Below the pieces are notes generated by a model. That model worked only from the letters and a program-made list of their open reading frames with translations. It was not told the DNA's origin and did not search any database. From contig CM076846.1 in assembly GCA_039519185.1 (NCBI GenBank), positions 152,038,605-152,102,604 of the forward strand: a DNA stretch of 64,000 bases. The letters run 5' to 3'. This document shows positions 52,609-64,000 of this stretch, piece after piece. The position numbers were made by a program, and so were the translations under genes. This stretch comes from Astragalus membranaceus. Taxonomy: Eukaryota > Streptophyta > Magnoliopsida > Fabales > Fabaceae. The stretch's first letter is position 1, and each line of letters begins with the position of its first letter.

Positions 52609-54660
52609 ATGGGATCAAACTGTGAAGCAATCCAAACTCTGAACTACCCTATAGTGAAGCAGCCTAATCTGACAAGTCTAAGGGAATGTGCTGGTCGATT
52701 GCCGCCCATCGAGCGCAGGTCTTTTGATAGAGTGTATGGGAAGATTATTATGTTACTACAATTGGACGTGCAAACGGATGCCATTGCCGCTTTGAGCCAG
52801 TTCTACGACTCTTCATTAAGATGCTTCACCTTCAAAAATTTCCAGATGGCACCTACCCTGGAAGAATATACACAGATCTTCGGCTTTCCTCAACAAGACA
52901 AGGGACCCTACCAGTATCAGGGACAATACTACACAGATGAGAAGCTCGCCTCAATGTTACAAACCAGCAAAGAGAACTTGAAGCTCCGGAAGAAAAATCG
53001 AAATGGCATTGCAGGATTCCCACAAGAGTATCTGGAAGGCCAAATGAAATCCTTCGCCGACGCTAGAAATTGGGGTCCTTTTAAGCAGGTGTTAGCTTTG
53101 ACTATCTTTGGCATTGTCCTATTTCCACGCCTTGAAAGATATGTGGACACAACAGCTATTGGCGTCTTCTTATCCTTCAAGGATCCGATTCCAGCCATGC
53201 TTGCAGACACTTACTGTACTTTCACTCATTATAGTGAGCTAAGGGGAAAAAGGATATCTTGCTGCCTGCACGCCTTGTATGTTTGGCTTCTCACCCATGC
53301 TTTCGTTAACAAAGTCAGAGTAGAAGGCCCAATTGAAGACGCCAGAGGGTGTGATGTGAAGACAATGAACACTGGTGAATGGTTGCAAGTGCTGGGGGGC
53401 CTTCATGAATACAAGGTTCGTTGGCACCCATCATGGTGGAAAGAGAGGCCCACAGTAGTTTTTCAATGTGGAAGCTTTCAAAACGTCCCGCTCATGGGGA
53501 CAAGAGGATGCATAAATTACAATCCTTCTCTAACTCTAAGACAGCTGGGGTACCCCATGCGAAATCCGCCCACCGAAGACATGTTAATCCCTTTTTACCT
53601 CCATGAAGGAAGCCCAAAAGAGGTTGACATGCTCCGGAAGATTTCTCAAGCGTGGGATATGGTCGTCCGCAAGGGACAAGAGCTTACTAAGAAGAGTGGC
53701 GATAAGGAAACCACCTTTCGCTCAATGGCTCCAAAAGAGGATCCAAGACACCCAATTGCCTTACCAAAGTGCACTATGGGTTGAGGAAGAAATACCTGAA
53801 CCTACCCTTCCCACTGTCGAAGATTTAGATAAGCTTAAAATGGCATTGTCAAAGCCGAGGAAGAAAAGAAGGGCTTACAGGCAGAGTTAGAGAAAGTGCT
53901 CCTAAAGAACCAGAAGTTGGAGGAAGAGAACGCAAGTAAGTCAGTGGCCATTGAAGACAGCCGCAAGCAGCTCAAGATCGAACAAAAGAACAAACTAGAG
54001 GTTCAAAAGTACCTAAGAGGGGCGAAAGAGGAAATAAAACGTTGCAACCTGAAAATGGACCAAGCCATCGATGATACATACAAGTGGAAAAAGTTATGGG
54101 AAGAATCAATGATGGCTGAAAAGACCGCACAGAGCCTGCTAATGGTATCAAAGAGAGAGTCCCGGATGATGGCAGCCGAGTTTGAAGAGCAAGTGAAAAG
54201 TATCAAGCAGGATAAAGATACCATTGAAGAGATACTCCGAGAATACCAGCAAGCCTTAAGAAGGGAGCATGAAAAATCTGATGAGCTGAACGACCATATC
54301 AGATATCAAGAGGAGGTCTACCACCAGCTGAAGACAGAAAGCATCTATTGGGAGAACCGCTTCGTGGAGTTGGTCAGCAGGATAGAAAACCATGAAGCCT
54401 TCGTAGAGTTGAAGAATGAAAGCTTATACTGGAAAGACAGATTCTCAAAGTTGGCATGGCTGGCCGATCAAGCTATCGCAGGAATCCCCAAACGTCTAAA
54501 GGAGGCTAACGCGGCAATGCACCCGTTTAACACCCCGGTCCAAGTTTCCAAATTCATGGAGTTTTGCGAGGTTCTGATTGCCGAACTCCGGGAGAAGGCT
54601 GGCAGCGCTACTAGTAGAAAAAGAGGGAGGAGTGGAAAAATGAAAGCCATATGTATTTGA
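52609..54660 (+). pseudogene. Ogre ORF1 of element B, two compensating frameshifts
   Basis: From ATG 52609 the protein follows A ORF1 closely through the helical domain (FKNFQMAPTLEEY, GCINYNPSLTLRQLGYPMRN). A +1 shift occurs between about 53700 and 53722, just before FAQWLQKRIQ. A 1-nt loss at about 53851-53854, in the run before GCCGAGGAAG, returns to the first frame. About 45-50 residues are read in the second frame. The coiled coil and basic tail (RKRGRSGK...KAICI) then continue to TGA at 54658. As written the frame ends at 53784, truncating the protein before its coiled coil. Sequencing error cannot be excluded. Confidence 0.85.
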
Positions 54661-54988
54661 GTGAAATTTAAAGAACATTGTACTTTTCTTTTCGAAGTTT
54701 TATTTCCAAAATGTTGTACTTTCCTCCATCAATGAAGTTTGTTTGTCTCACATGCTGATCCTTTATCTTGAAAATATTGTGGAACTTTAATTTGTGTACT
54801 TATGACAAATCAGGATGCGCTTGCAATTCCCGACCTAAAACAATAAGACTCATGCACACATGCATCATTCGCATTTTCATCCATTCATATACTCATACAT
54901 ATACTCATAACATGTGTCCCACCAACAGAGAGTAAAAGACAAGCTGGTGCGTCAACATCGCTATTGGACTCGTTCTCAGGCCAGAAAC
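54661..54988 (+). other. ORF1-gag spacer of element B
   Basis: T-rich, then an acceptor-like CACCAACAG|AG (about 54922-54930) and an open stretch KLV.QHRYWTRSQAR leading into the gag ATG at 54989. Confidence 0.5.
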
Positions 54989-57900
54989 ATGGAAGAAAAT
55001 CAGGACAATCCGCCTCAAGATATCCCGGATCAAGGCAATCCACCCCAAGACCTAGGCAATCAAGAGCTTAGGGCAGAAATAGATGGGATGAAAGAGCAGA
55101 TGGCTGAAATCTTAAAGGTCTTACAAACTCTGAGGGACAAAGACACAAGTGAAGATGTCTCCGCTGGGAATACGGAAAATCAAGTTACCAACCCTCCTCC
55201 TCCCAATGGACTCGGGATCCCGCATACAGTGCCCCCCACTGGGACTAATGACCAGGGTTACATATGGCCTCCTTACGGACTTCCACAAGGTTACACACCT
55301 CCGACAGTCAATGCTAGTCCAGAAGTCGGTCCCTCAGGAGTCGCAGGGCCAACAACAGCTTACACCAACGGGTCACGATGGTAATCCAGGGGCACCACAA
55401 GTTCAAAACCCGACCCCCGTCGTTGTACCACAAAGACTCCCACTTGGCTTCCCTCCACCGCCGATAGCTGACGCCCAGGCTCAGGGTTCCAACCTCAGGA
55501 ATCCCACTCATTCACATACCCCAAATGTGAACCCAGCCATAGTTCCGATGATCCATCCTTACTATGGTATGAGTGGGCTCCCTCACAATCACTCTATGGA
55601 GAACCCTCAAGCCCAAGACAAACTACAAATGCTTGAGGAAAGGTTGAGAGCAGTTGAGGGATCCAATGTTGGTGCGAGAGATGCTTATGACTTGTGCCTC
55701 GTCCCTAACGTAGTCATCCCTCCAAAATTTAAGGTGCCAGACTTTGACAAATACAGAGGGTCGACTTGCCCTGTAAGCCACTTAACCATGTACTGCAGGA
55801 GGATGGCGGCGTTTGCTCACGACGACAAATTGCTCATCCACTATTTCCAAGATAGTCTGTCTGGGGCAGCTTCGAGCTGGTACATGCAATTAGAACGTGC
55901 ACATATCAGATGCTGGAAAGACCTAGCCGATGCATTTTTGAGGCAATACAAATATAACATTGACATGGCTCCCGATAGGACACAGCTGTAGAGCATGACG
56001 AAGAGAGATAATGAGTCCTTCAAAGAATATGCCCAACGCTGGAGAGGTTTGGCTGCACAGGTGGTACCACCTTTGTTAGAAAAAGAGATGGTATCAATGT
56101 TCATGGATACTCTTCAATCACCTTTCTACGACAGGTTGATTGGGAGCGTGTCTTCAAACTTTTCAGATATGATCGTCATCGGAGAAAGATTAGAGAATGG
56201 ATGGAGAAACGGGAAGATTGCATATAGCTCCGCTGGAACCAGCAATCAGAAAAGGCCCTTCCCAGGTTTCCCTAAAAAGAAAGACGGAGAAACCAATGCC
56301 ATCTCTGGATCAGGAAAGCCTCCCTACAACAACCCCCGGCAGACTTTACAAATACCTACTCAAACACCACAAGCCCCACCTCACCAAGTCAACCCAGGCT
56401 ATAGACCACAAAACTACCAAGAAAGAAAGCCCGCCAATTTCGACCCAATACCCATGTCATACACAGACCTATTCAATCACCTCATCAGTCACAACTTGAT
56501 CACTCCCCGTCCAATGAGGCCCCTTCAACCTCCTTTCCCTAGGAGCTATGACCCAGAGGCTAGCTGTGGATTCCACGCTGGGGCAGTTGGCCATTCAACA
56601 GAAAATTGCAAGGCATTGAAATATGTAGTACAAGACTTAATTGAATCTAAATGGTTAAGCTTCGCAGAAGATGGTCCGAATGTTGCCACCAACCCTCTGC
56701 CGGGGCACGGGAAACCCTCCGTCAATGCCATTGAGAATGTTGAGGGGCAATTATTGGTCAGAAAGGTGGAGGACATTGTCACACCCCTGGACCTCATCCA
56801 TGCTAATTTGTGTCACTTCGGAATCATTATGAAAGGATGTACCAGAAATGGCTCGTGTGCTGACCCCCTTTGTATCGGGGCTTGTGAAGCATTCAAGCCA
56901 GTTCTGCAAGACTTATTAGACCGACACATAATACAAATAGGTCTTCAAAAGAAAGAGGAAGGCGTGTCGACTCTCCAGTCAAGCAGTGACCAAAGCAAGA
57001 GTATCCGGAAACCACTGGAAATCCATTACAAAAAGGACACAAAGCTAACCACCGCTGTGCCTAAACCAATCACTATTCAAGTGCCAGTCCCTTTTCCCTT
57101 TAAAAGCACCAATGCAGTCCCGTGGAGTTACGATATGAAGGTTCAGACCAACCCAGATGTCATTAACATCTCAGGGACCGGTGGTATGACTCGAAGTGGG
57201 CGCTTCTATGCCCCTGGAGGGCCTAGTGAGGACCGAGCAAAAGAAGGGGAGGAAAGAGCCCGTAAGGGCAAAAGCATAGAGCAGGAACCTGTCGATAAGA
57301 ATGCAGGAAAGAAGACGTTATCTGAGCAAGAAGCCAATGAATTTCTGAAGCTTATGAGACAAAGCGAGTATAAGGTGGTTGATCAACTGAACCAAACTCC
57401 CACAAAGATATCTCTGTTGTCATTATTGCTCAGTTCTGATGCCCATCGTGCAGCATTGACAAAAGTATTGAATGAGGCCCATGTCGCTCATGACATCTCG
57501 GTCGGCCAATTTGATGGGATCGTCGGAAACCTTGTTGCAAGTAATTACCTCACATTTACTGATGATGAGATTCCAACTGAAGGAAGGGGGCACAACAAGG
57601 CCCTACACATATCGGTGAAGTGTGGAGATTACTCTCTTGCTCGGGTACTCATTGACAATGGTTCATCTTTGAATGTATTACCCAAATCAACCATGGAGAA
57701 ATTAGATGTGGACTGTTCATACATGAGACCAAGCTCCGTGTTAGTCAGGGCCTTTGACGGATCAAAAAGGGAAGTCATTGGAGAAATGGAATTACCTGTG
57801 CAAGTAGGTCCGGAGCACTTCGTGGTGACCTTCCAGATAATGGACATTGCCCCATCCTACAGTTGTCTCTTGGGGAGGCCATGGATCCACTCGGCAGGGG

Positions 57901-58514
57901 CGGTTCCCTCTTCTCTACACCAGAAGCTCAAGTTCATAGTCAACAATAAGCTGGTGGTTATTTTCGGTGAGGAAGAAATGCTGATAAATAAGTCCGCTCC
58001 CACTCGCTACATTGAGGCTGCTGAAGAGTCTCTCGAGACTGCCTTCCAAGCATTGGAAATCGCCAATACATCTGCTATGTTAGAACCCAAGCTATCCAAA
58101 ACTGCCGTGATGGTTGCTAAGTTCATGTTAGGAAAAGGCTACCAAGCTGGAGGAGGCTTGGGAAAAACCGGACAGGGGATCCTGACGCCAATACAGCCAG
58201 AGGAGAACAAAGATAGACATGGGATAGGATATCGGCCCAATCGCACTGACAAGAGAAGGATTGTGGAGGAAAAGAAGGAGCGGAGGTTAGCCAGGCTTGA
58301 GGATAGGGTGCCAAATACGAAGAGGATCACCATCTGCGACATCAAGGAAAGCTTTCGGAGTGCGGGAATGTTGAACCCCAATCAGATCGCCGCAGTTGAG
58401 GACGATCTAAGCGCTGAAGAAGGCATCGTCAGTCTTGTACGCCCTTGTCCTGCAAACAAAAGACTCAAGAATTGGGAGATCATTGATTTTCCTGTGGTTT
58501 TTAGTTCAAAGTAA
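54989..58514 (+). pseudogene. Gag-protease of element B, one frameshift and one nonsense codon
   Basis: Same order as A: Pro-rich N-terminus, capsid-type domain (about 55720-56200), CX2HX5HX4C (about 56565-56612), CX5CX4CX3C cluster (about 56838-56885), protease IDNGSS (about 57648-57665) and a G-patch-like GKGYQAGGGLGK (about 58130-58170). A single-base shift between about 55345 and 55385 moves the frame, and a TAG at 55989-55991 replaces the Gln codon found in A. Everything from 55995 to the stop at 58512 is open. Protein would not be made without suppression; the element is probably defective for Gag. Confidence 0.88.
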
Positions 58515-58710
58515 TGTTTCTATAATGTAATCCTCTGGCTCTGCCCAAGGCCTTAGGATATTTCATTCGGGCACGCATGTTTTCCTTTCAGTATTAATAT
58601 CAATGCAACGTTATTTCAGTTCCCAATAAACTCTCGTTTTTCTTTTCTTGTTATATTCGCTTCTTATTTTCTTTCTTTCGTTTTTATTCCGTTAATTTAC
58701 GCTAATGCAG
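58511..58710 (+). other. Ogre intron between protease and RT (element B)
   Basis: Donor TTCAAA|GTAATG at 58511 overlaps the stop codon as in A. Acceptor GCTAATGCAG|ATCC ends 58710. Length 200 nt. The joined frame (AA+A TCC GAA) runs into pol, and the derived residues ENNNA.N.YC.FD match element A. Confidence 0.85.
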
Positions 58711-61700
58711 ATCCGAAAAAAATGTCTTTGAAAATAACAACGCCAATAATCCATATTGTAACTTTGATCACCCTATCAATCAAACTGAGGAAGATGTTGA
58801 GGATAATTGGGAAACCCCTCCAGAGTTAATGAGAATGATGGAACAAGAGGAAAAAATAATCGAACCCCACGAGGAATCAACTGAAACGATCAACTTAGGC
58901 ACGGAAGAAGACAAAAAAGAAGTTAACATTGGCACCACATTGAAAGACAGCGAGCGAGAGAAATTGGTTAAGTTGTTGTTTGACTATGTTGACGTCTTCG
59001 CATGGACATACCAAGACATGCCCGGACTGGACCCCAACATAGTCGAGCACAAGTTACCAGTAAAACCAGAATGCCCGCCGGTAAAACAAAAGTTAAGAAG
59101 GATGAAACCAGAGATGTCATTGAAAATCCGAGATGAGGTTAAGAAGCAGTTCGATGCTGGGTTTTTAGCGGTGGCCAAATACCCTCAATGGGTAGCCAAT
59201 ATTGTACCAGTCCCAAAGAAAGACGGGAAGGTTCGGATGTGTGTTGATTATCGAGATCTGAACAGAGCTAGTCCCAAAGATGACTTCCCTTTGCCTCACA
59301 TCGATGTCCTGGTAGATAGCACAGCACAACACTCTCTGTTCTCCTTCATGGATGGATATTCCGGATACAACCAAATTAAGATGGCCCCTGAAGACATGGA
59401 GAAAACCACCTTCATCACTCTCTGGGGAACCTTCTGTTACAAAGTAATGCCATTCGGACTGAAGAATGCTGGTGCAACATACCAAAGGGCAATGGTCGCA
59501 TTGTTCCATGATATGATGCATAAGGAAATAGAGGTTTACGTGGATGACATGATTGCGAAATCCAAGACTGAAGAAGAGCATATCGTCAATCTGCAAAAAC
59601 TCTTCGAACGTCTCAGGAAGTTCAAACTCAGATTAAACCCTGCCAAATGCACTTTCGGTGTAAGATCGGGAAAGCTGTTGGGTTTCATAGTCAGTCAGAG
59701 GGGAATAGAAGTAGATCCAGCCAAAGTGCGAGCAATACTAGAAATACCGGCACCGAGTACTGAAAAAGAAGTTCGTGGTTTCCTGGGAAGATTGAACTAC
59801 ATCTCTAGGTTCATATCGCAGCTAACATCTACATGCGAGCCTATCTTCAAGCTGTTGTGCAAAAACCAAGAAACAAAGTGGAATGATAATTGCCAAGAAG
59901 CCTTTGAAAAGATCAAGAGGTACCTCCAAAATCCACCAATTTTGATGCCGCCTGTGCAGGGTAGACCTCTCATCCTGTATCTAACAGTGCTAGACAAGTC
60001 AATGGGTTGTGTACTGGGGCAACATGATGAATCCGGAAAGAAGGAGCATGCCATCTACTATCTAAGCAAGAAATTCACCGAGTGCGAGACAAGATACTCA
60101 TTGTTGGAAAGAACGTGTTGTGCTCTGGCCTGGGCTGCACGTCGTTTGAGGCAGTATATGCTGAGCCACACGACTTGGTTGGTATCTAAAATGGACCCAG
60201 TCAAGTATATTTTTGAAAAACCCGCTCTCACAGGGAGGATCGCTCGCTGGCAAATGCTGCTATCTGAATACGACCTTTTATATGTCACCCAAAAAGCAAT
60301 CAAGGGTAGTGCATTGGCTGAGTACTTGGCACACCAGCCCATCGAAGATTACCAATCAATGCAGTGCGATTTCCCAGACGAAGATATAATGGCTCTATTC
60401 GTAGAAGGGAATCCTCCGGACAACGAAAGGTGGAGAATGTTATTCGACGGCGCTTCTAATTTATACGGGCACGGGGTCGGAGCTGTACTGATTTCTCCTG
60501 ATAACCGCTTCATACCGTTTACCGCTAGACTGAGTTTCTACTGCACCAACAAGATTGCAGAATATGAAGCGTGCGTCCTAGGCATCAAAGCAGCCCTTGA
60601 ATGGAAAGTCAAAAGACTCGATGTATATGGGGACTCAGCTTTAGTCATCCACCAGACAAAAGGTGACTGGGAAACCAGGGATTCCAAATTAATTCCTTAT
60701 CATGATCACATCCAAAAGATGGTTGAACAATTTGAAGAGATCACTTTCCATCATCTCCCTCGCGAAGAAAATCAGTTGGCCGATGCTTTGGCGACTCTAT
60801 CATCAATGTTCAATATCAATAACGACAGGAGTCTGACATTCATCCGAATCCAACACCGAGACCTACCGGCACATCATTGTGTGGCAATCGAAGAAGAACC
60901 TGACAGTAAACCTTGGTATTACGATATCAAGCACTATATCACAAACAGAGAATATCCTCCTGGTGCCACCGAGAATGATAAGAGGACACTTAGGAGGCTG
61001 TCAATGGGTTTCTTCCTAAATGGGGAAGTGCTTTACAAGAGAAATCACGATATGGTCCTCCTCAGATGTGTAGCAGAAGAAGAAGCAGAAAGAATTATGA
61101 AAGATGTCCATGAAGGCTCGTTCGGCACCCATTCTAATGGACACACCATGGCAAGAAAAATCTTAAGGGCTGGCTACTACTGGTTGTCAATGGAGACTGA
61201 CTGCTTCAACTACGTCAGAAAATGCCACAAATGTCAAATCTATGCCGACAATATCCATGTACCACCCGCCTCTCTGAATGTCCTAACAGCACCATGGCCA
61301 TTCTCAATGTGGGGAATGGATGTCATCGGTCCCATCGAACCCAAGGCATCGAACGGACATCGTTTCATTCTTGTCGCTATTGATTATTTCACCAAATGGG
61401 TCGAGGCCGCTTCTTACGCCAGTGTAACAAAGTCAGTGGTTGTCAGGTTCATAAAGAGAGATTTAATTTGCCGCTACGGTCTTCCAAATAAGATCATCAC
61501 GGACAATGGGACAAACCTGAACAATAAGATGATGAAAGAGTTGTGTGACGACTTCAAAATCCAGCATCATAATTCCTCCCCATACCGTCCAAAGATGAAT
61601 GGGGCAGTTGAGGCAGCAAATAAGAACATAAAGAAGATCGTGCAAAAGATGGTAGTGACCTTCAAGGACTGGCATGAAATGTTGCCCTTCGCTTTGCACG

Positions 61701-62161
61701 GGTATCGGACCTCTATCCGCACGTCAACAGGGGCAACACCATTCTCACTAGTATATGGGATGGAAGCAGTTCTTCCCATCGAGGTGGAAATACCCTCCCT
61801 GCGAGTGCTAATGGAAACAAAATTGGAGGAAGCAGAGTGGGTTCAAGCTCGTCTGGATCAGTTGAACCTCATAGAAGAAAAGAGGGTAGTTGCTTTGTGT
61901 CATGGGCAGTTGTACCAACAAAGAATGAAAAGGGCTTATGATAAAAAAGTGCGCCCCCGCCAGTTTCAAGAAGGAGACCTCGTGCTCAAGAAGATGTTGC
62001 CTATCCAAAAGGATTCCCGTGGAAAATGGACCCCTAACTATGAAGGACCTTATGTGGTAAAGAAGGCATTCTCTGGAGGAGCATTGATTCTCACAAAAAT
62101 GGACGGTGAAGACCTCCCACTCCCAGTGAACTCGGACGCAGTCAAGAAGTACTATGCCTGA
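58711..62161 (+). CDS. RT-RNase H-aRNase H-integrase of element B (exon 2 of gag-pol)
   Basis: Open from the acceptor to TGA at 62159-62161, with first ATG at 58829. It is collinear with A: RT with YVDDM at 59536-59550; Ty3-type RNase H (about 59960-60370); second archaeal-type RNase H (about 60427-60815: FDGASN, AEYEAC, GDSALV, ENQLADALA); and integrase (about 61111-61870) with CHKC, the DDE-core blocks WGMDVIGP, ITDNGTN and NGAVEAAN, and a basic tail ending VKKYYA. Catalytic residues look intact. Expression requires splicing from a gag-pro frame that is broken upstream, so it is probably silent unless translated independently. Confidence 0.92.
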
Positions 62162-62211
62162 AGAAATATATGGAAAAAAGAGAAAGATGAGCCAAGCAAA
62201 AATAAGCTCGC

Positions 62212-62289
62212 TAGGTCGAAAACCCGAAAGGGCGGCCTAGGCAAAAATTAGAGCGACCCGGTGGACTGAAAACTCTAAAGAGCAATCCA
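62212..62289 (+). promoter_or_regulatory. Paired 3' UTR hairpins of element B
   Basis: Hairpin 1 CTAGGT/GCCTAG with inner CCC/GGG (62212-62240). Hairpin 2 TGGA/TCCA with inner CTC/GAG (62262-62289). In A the second inner stem is CCC/GGG, so the pair changed together. Confidence 0.65.
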
Positions 62290-62999
62290 GGCAAAAATTA
62301 GGGTCAGAAGTTGGACTTTGAGCTACAAAGGCAGTCAATACCTCCGAAAGTTGGATAATGAATGCTCAAAGTTATGTTAATGGGCGATCGGCGTTATTAC
62401 TTCAAAGATACAAACAATCAAAGGATCAGCTTTCCTTGTTTTCTTTTTCTTCTCTTTCTTTTTGTAGTTTAAACTCCCAATGTAATTTTCAAGCCAGCGC
62501 GACTTTCTGCGCATTTGTTTTCCATTTGAATATTAAACACTTCATTTATTCTCTCATTTTCCTATTATCGCAAAAATAGCGTTCATGGTAGACGATACTG
62601 AATTGCGAAACATGTGCATGATCACAAGCATTGTAATCATTGCGAAATTTCCAAAAACCACAAAAAAGAGATGATCTCTCATAAAAGTTGCAAAAAGGAC
62701 AAACGCATAATCACTTCAGCAAATCTTAATAACCCGCACTTTGGCACCACTGCTTGAGGCAACCCTCGAATCCCACGTCAAGAGTCATGCGAGTTTGATG
62801 ATGCCAGCAAAGTCAATAAAGAGCTAAAGAGCAAAAAAGAGCAAAAGAGCAAGAAAAAAAAAGGGGCCAAGAACAAAAGCCAAAAAAACAAAATCATTCC
62901 ACATTTCATCCATCATGTCATCAATTACTTAACTACATGCACGCATGCATCATTCATTGCAAGTGTCTGTTAAGATAATTTTATTTTGTGTCGTTAGCA

Positions 63000-63450
63000 C
63001 CAATTCTTCAGACCCCCAGTGGTCCTTCAGAGCCCAGGCGCTCCTTCAGACCAACAATGGTCCTTCAATCCAGATCGCACGTCGCGTTAATCGAGCAACC
63101 GACGGATCATCCGGCCCCAGGCCCTTCAGACTAGCTATGTCCGCCTAAAAAACACAGTGCACGTCCTTCGTGGTTATATCAGTTCCGGACCTGATTAACC
63201 CTAATGGCCGCTCGAAAAAGGCCACCCCCAGACCGTATCTCTAGTACCATAGCTAGAAGCGCTCCTTCAGACCCATTGGTCCTTCAGGCTTAGGCATGCC
63301 CCTCAGACCCCGACGGTCCCTCAGTCGAACTCAGGTCGATGCGCCAAGCATTGACTTTGAGCTAGACCTTCAGATCCCCAGCGGTCCCTTCAGAGCCCCA
63401 GTGCTCCTTCAGATCCCCAGCGATCCTTCAGATCCCCAGCAATCCCTATT
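63000..63450. repeat. CCTTCAGA...CCAG direct-repeat cluster in element B 3' UTR
   Basis: CTTCAGAnCCCCAG.G(G/A)TCC recurs at about 20-24-bp spacing, densest at 63365-63445 and dispersed around 63005-63070 and 63260-63320. A and C have unrelated arrays in the same region. Confidence 0.75.
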
Positions 63451-63599
63451 CACTTTCTGTCTAAATCAACCCTGCTTTCATAATTTTCAAAAAAAAAAAA
63501 CCAAAAGTCTCAGTCTGGACAAAATTAGCGTCTTGTTATCTTTATTTCTATTTTTCTCGAGAAACTCGGAACCCCTCCGATTTCCTAGCAAAATATAAA

Positions 63600-63613
63600 T
63601 AAAGAGGGGCAGC
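63600..63613 (+). other. Polypurine tract of element B
   Basis: AAAAGAGGGGCAGC directly before the 3' LTR at 63614. Confidence 0.88.
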
Positions 63614-64000
63614 TGTAATACCCTAATTTTGTCCGATCATAATTGAGAGATTTTATTTATTAAAAATAATAATCTTTTTTTTATGTCATGTATTATTTTC
63701 TTGTTTTTATTGCTATGAGTTTTAATCATCAAAAAAATATTTTATTAGAAGTGAAGAAATAAAAATAAGCAAAGAAGGAAGTGGGGGTCTATTAAAAAAT
63801 AATAAGGTGCTGTCATGGATTGGGCCATCAAAAAACCCAACCCAACAAAAAAAAACCTAGCCAATTCGCATGGCCCAACCCCAACAAAAAAAAACCTAAC
63901 CCACAACCCACAACCCATAACCCAATTCCCACCAAAACCCTAATTTTTTTCCCCCTCACTCACTCAAAATTCGGCCACCCTTTTTTAAAAAAAAAAAAAT
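63614..64000 (+). repeat. Element B 3' LTR, first 387 bp (truncated by window end)
   Basis: Starts TGTAATACCCTAATTTTG as the 5' LTR does. Compared with 48626 onward it shows several substitutions and a rearranged AACCCA-rich stretch, unlike the near-identical LTRs of A. Confidence 0.9.

Larger units (their letters stand above)
62162..63599 (+). other. 3' untranslated region of element B
   Basis: Paired hairpins follow the stop, then unrecognised sequence, a direct-repeat cluster (63000-63450) and a GGCCGCTCGAAAAAGGCCACC block also present in A and C. No gene. Confidence 0.75.
48626..64000 (+). mobile_element. Element B: older, partly degraded Ogre retrotransposon (3' end outside window)
   Basis: 5' LTR 48626-51756, PBS, leader, ORF1, gag-protease, intron, RT-RNase H-aRNase H-integrase, 3' UTR, PPT, and the first 387 bp of the 3' LTR from 63614. 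Same plan as A. Proteins are clearly homologous (pol near-colinear, 1110 versus 1111 residues from the first ATG), but LTR and UTR sequences are largely different, so it is another family. The visible LTR portions already differ by several substitutions and indels, and two of three coding units carry lesions, so it is older than A and C. Confidence 0.93.

Overview
This window is eukaryotic nuclear DNA from a flowering plant, most likely a legume. It is AT-rich, almost free of conventional genes and filled with transposable elements. The dominant elements are three Ogre-like LTR retrotransposons (Ty3/gypsy superfamily, Tat lineage). They carry an extra ORF1 before gag, a short intron between protease and reverse transcriptase, and LTRs longer than 3 kb. 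Ogre elements are especially abundant in legumes, so the assignment is an inference from the element family, not from a host gene.

Layout. Bases 1-14657 are an old host segment peppered with small DNA elements. It holds the probable last two exons of an unidentified plus-strand gene (2574-3247), a Tourist-like MITE (3707-3944), a perfect 25-bp-arm palindrome (5211-5272) and a GGGCC-rich repeat patch (5459-5895). Next come a fold-back MITE with an 8-bp target duplication (7087-7398), a 2.1-kb non-autonomous Helitron (7495-9570), a degenerate ~20-bp tandem array (9600-9840), a small CACTA element (10599-11588), a hAT-like element (12408-13141) and two tandem fragments of a stomatin-like (SPFH) pseudogene (14095-14548).

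Bases 14658-47134 are element C, a minus-strand, non-coding (non-autonomous) Ogre derivative. Element A, a complete plus-strand 18.9-kb Ogre, is inserted in the 5' LTR of C (27390-46300, 5-bp target duplication AAGAT). A has near-identical LTRs and uninterrupted ORF1, gag-pro and RT-RNase H-integrase frames, so it looks recently active. After a 500-N assembly gap (47302-47801) and an 0.8-kb unidentified spacer, a third Ogre, element B, starts at 48626 and runs off the window inside its 3' LTR. B is older: ORF1 has two compensating frameshifts and gag-pro has one frameshift and one nonsense codon, but its pol frame is open.

How the parts work together. In A (and formerly B) the LTR promoter would drive a genomic RNA primed by a tRNA at the PBS. 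ORF1 and Gag-Pro are read from separate frames. Removing a ~200-nt intron whose 5' splice site overlaps the gag-pro stop codon joins Gag-Pro to RT-RNase H-aRNase H-integrase. C has no proteins but keeps LTR ends, PBS, PPT, leader and 3' UTR blocks resembling those of A, as expected of a parasite mobilised by an autonomous relative.

The least explained signal is a set of RNA hairpins shared by A, B and C in the LTR U5 region, the 5' leader and the 3' UTR. Loops or stems differ between elements but pairing is preserved, with compensatory base changes. This suggests selected RNA structures (packaging, translation or reverse-transcription control). All coordinates, repeats and pairings were read by eye; no alignment, folding or database search was run.
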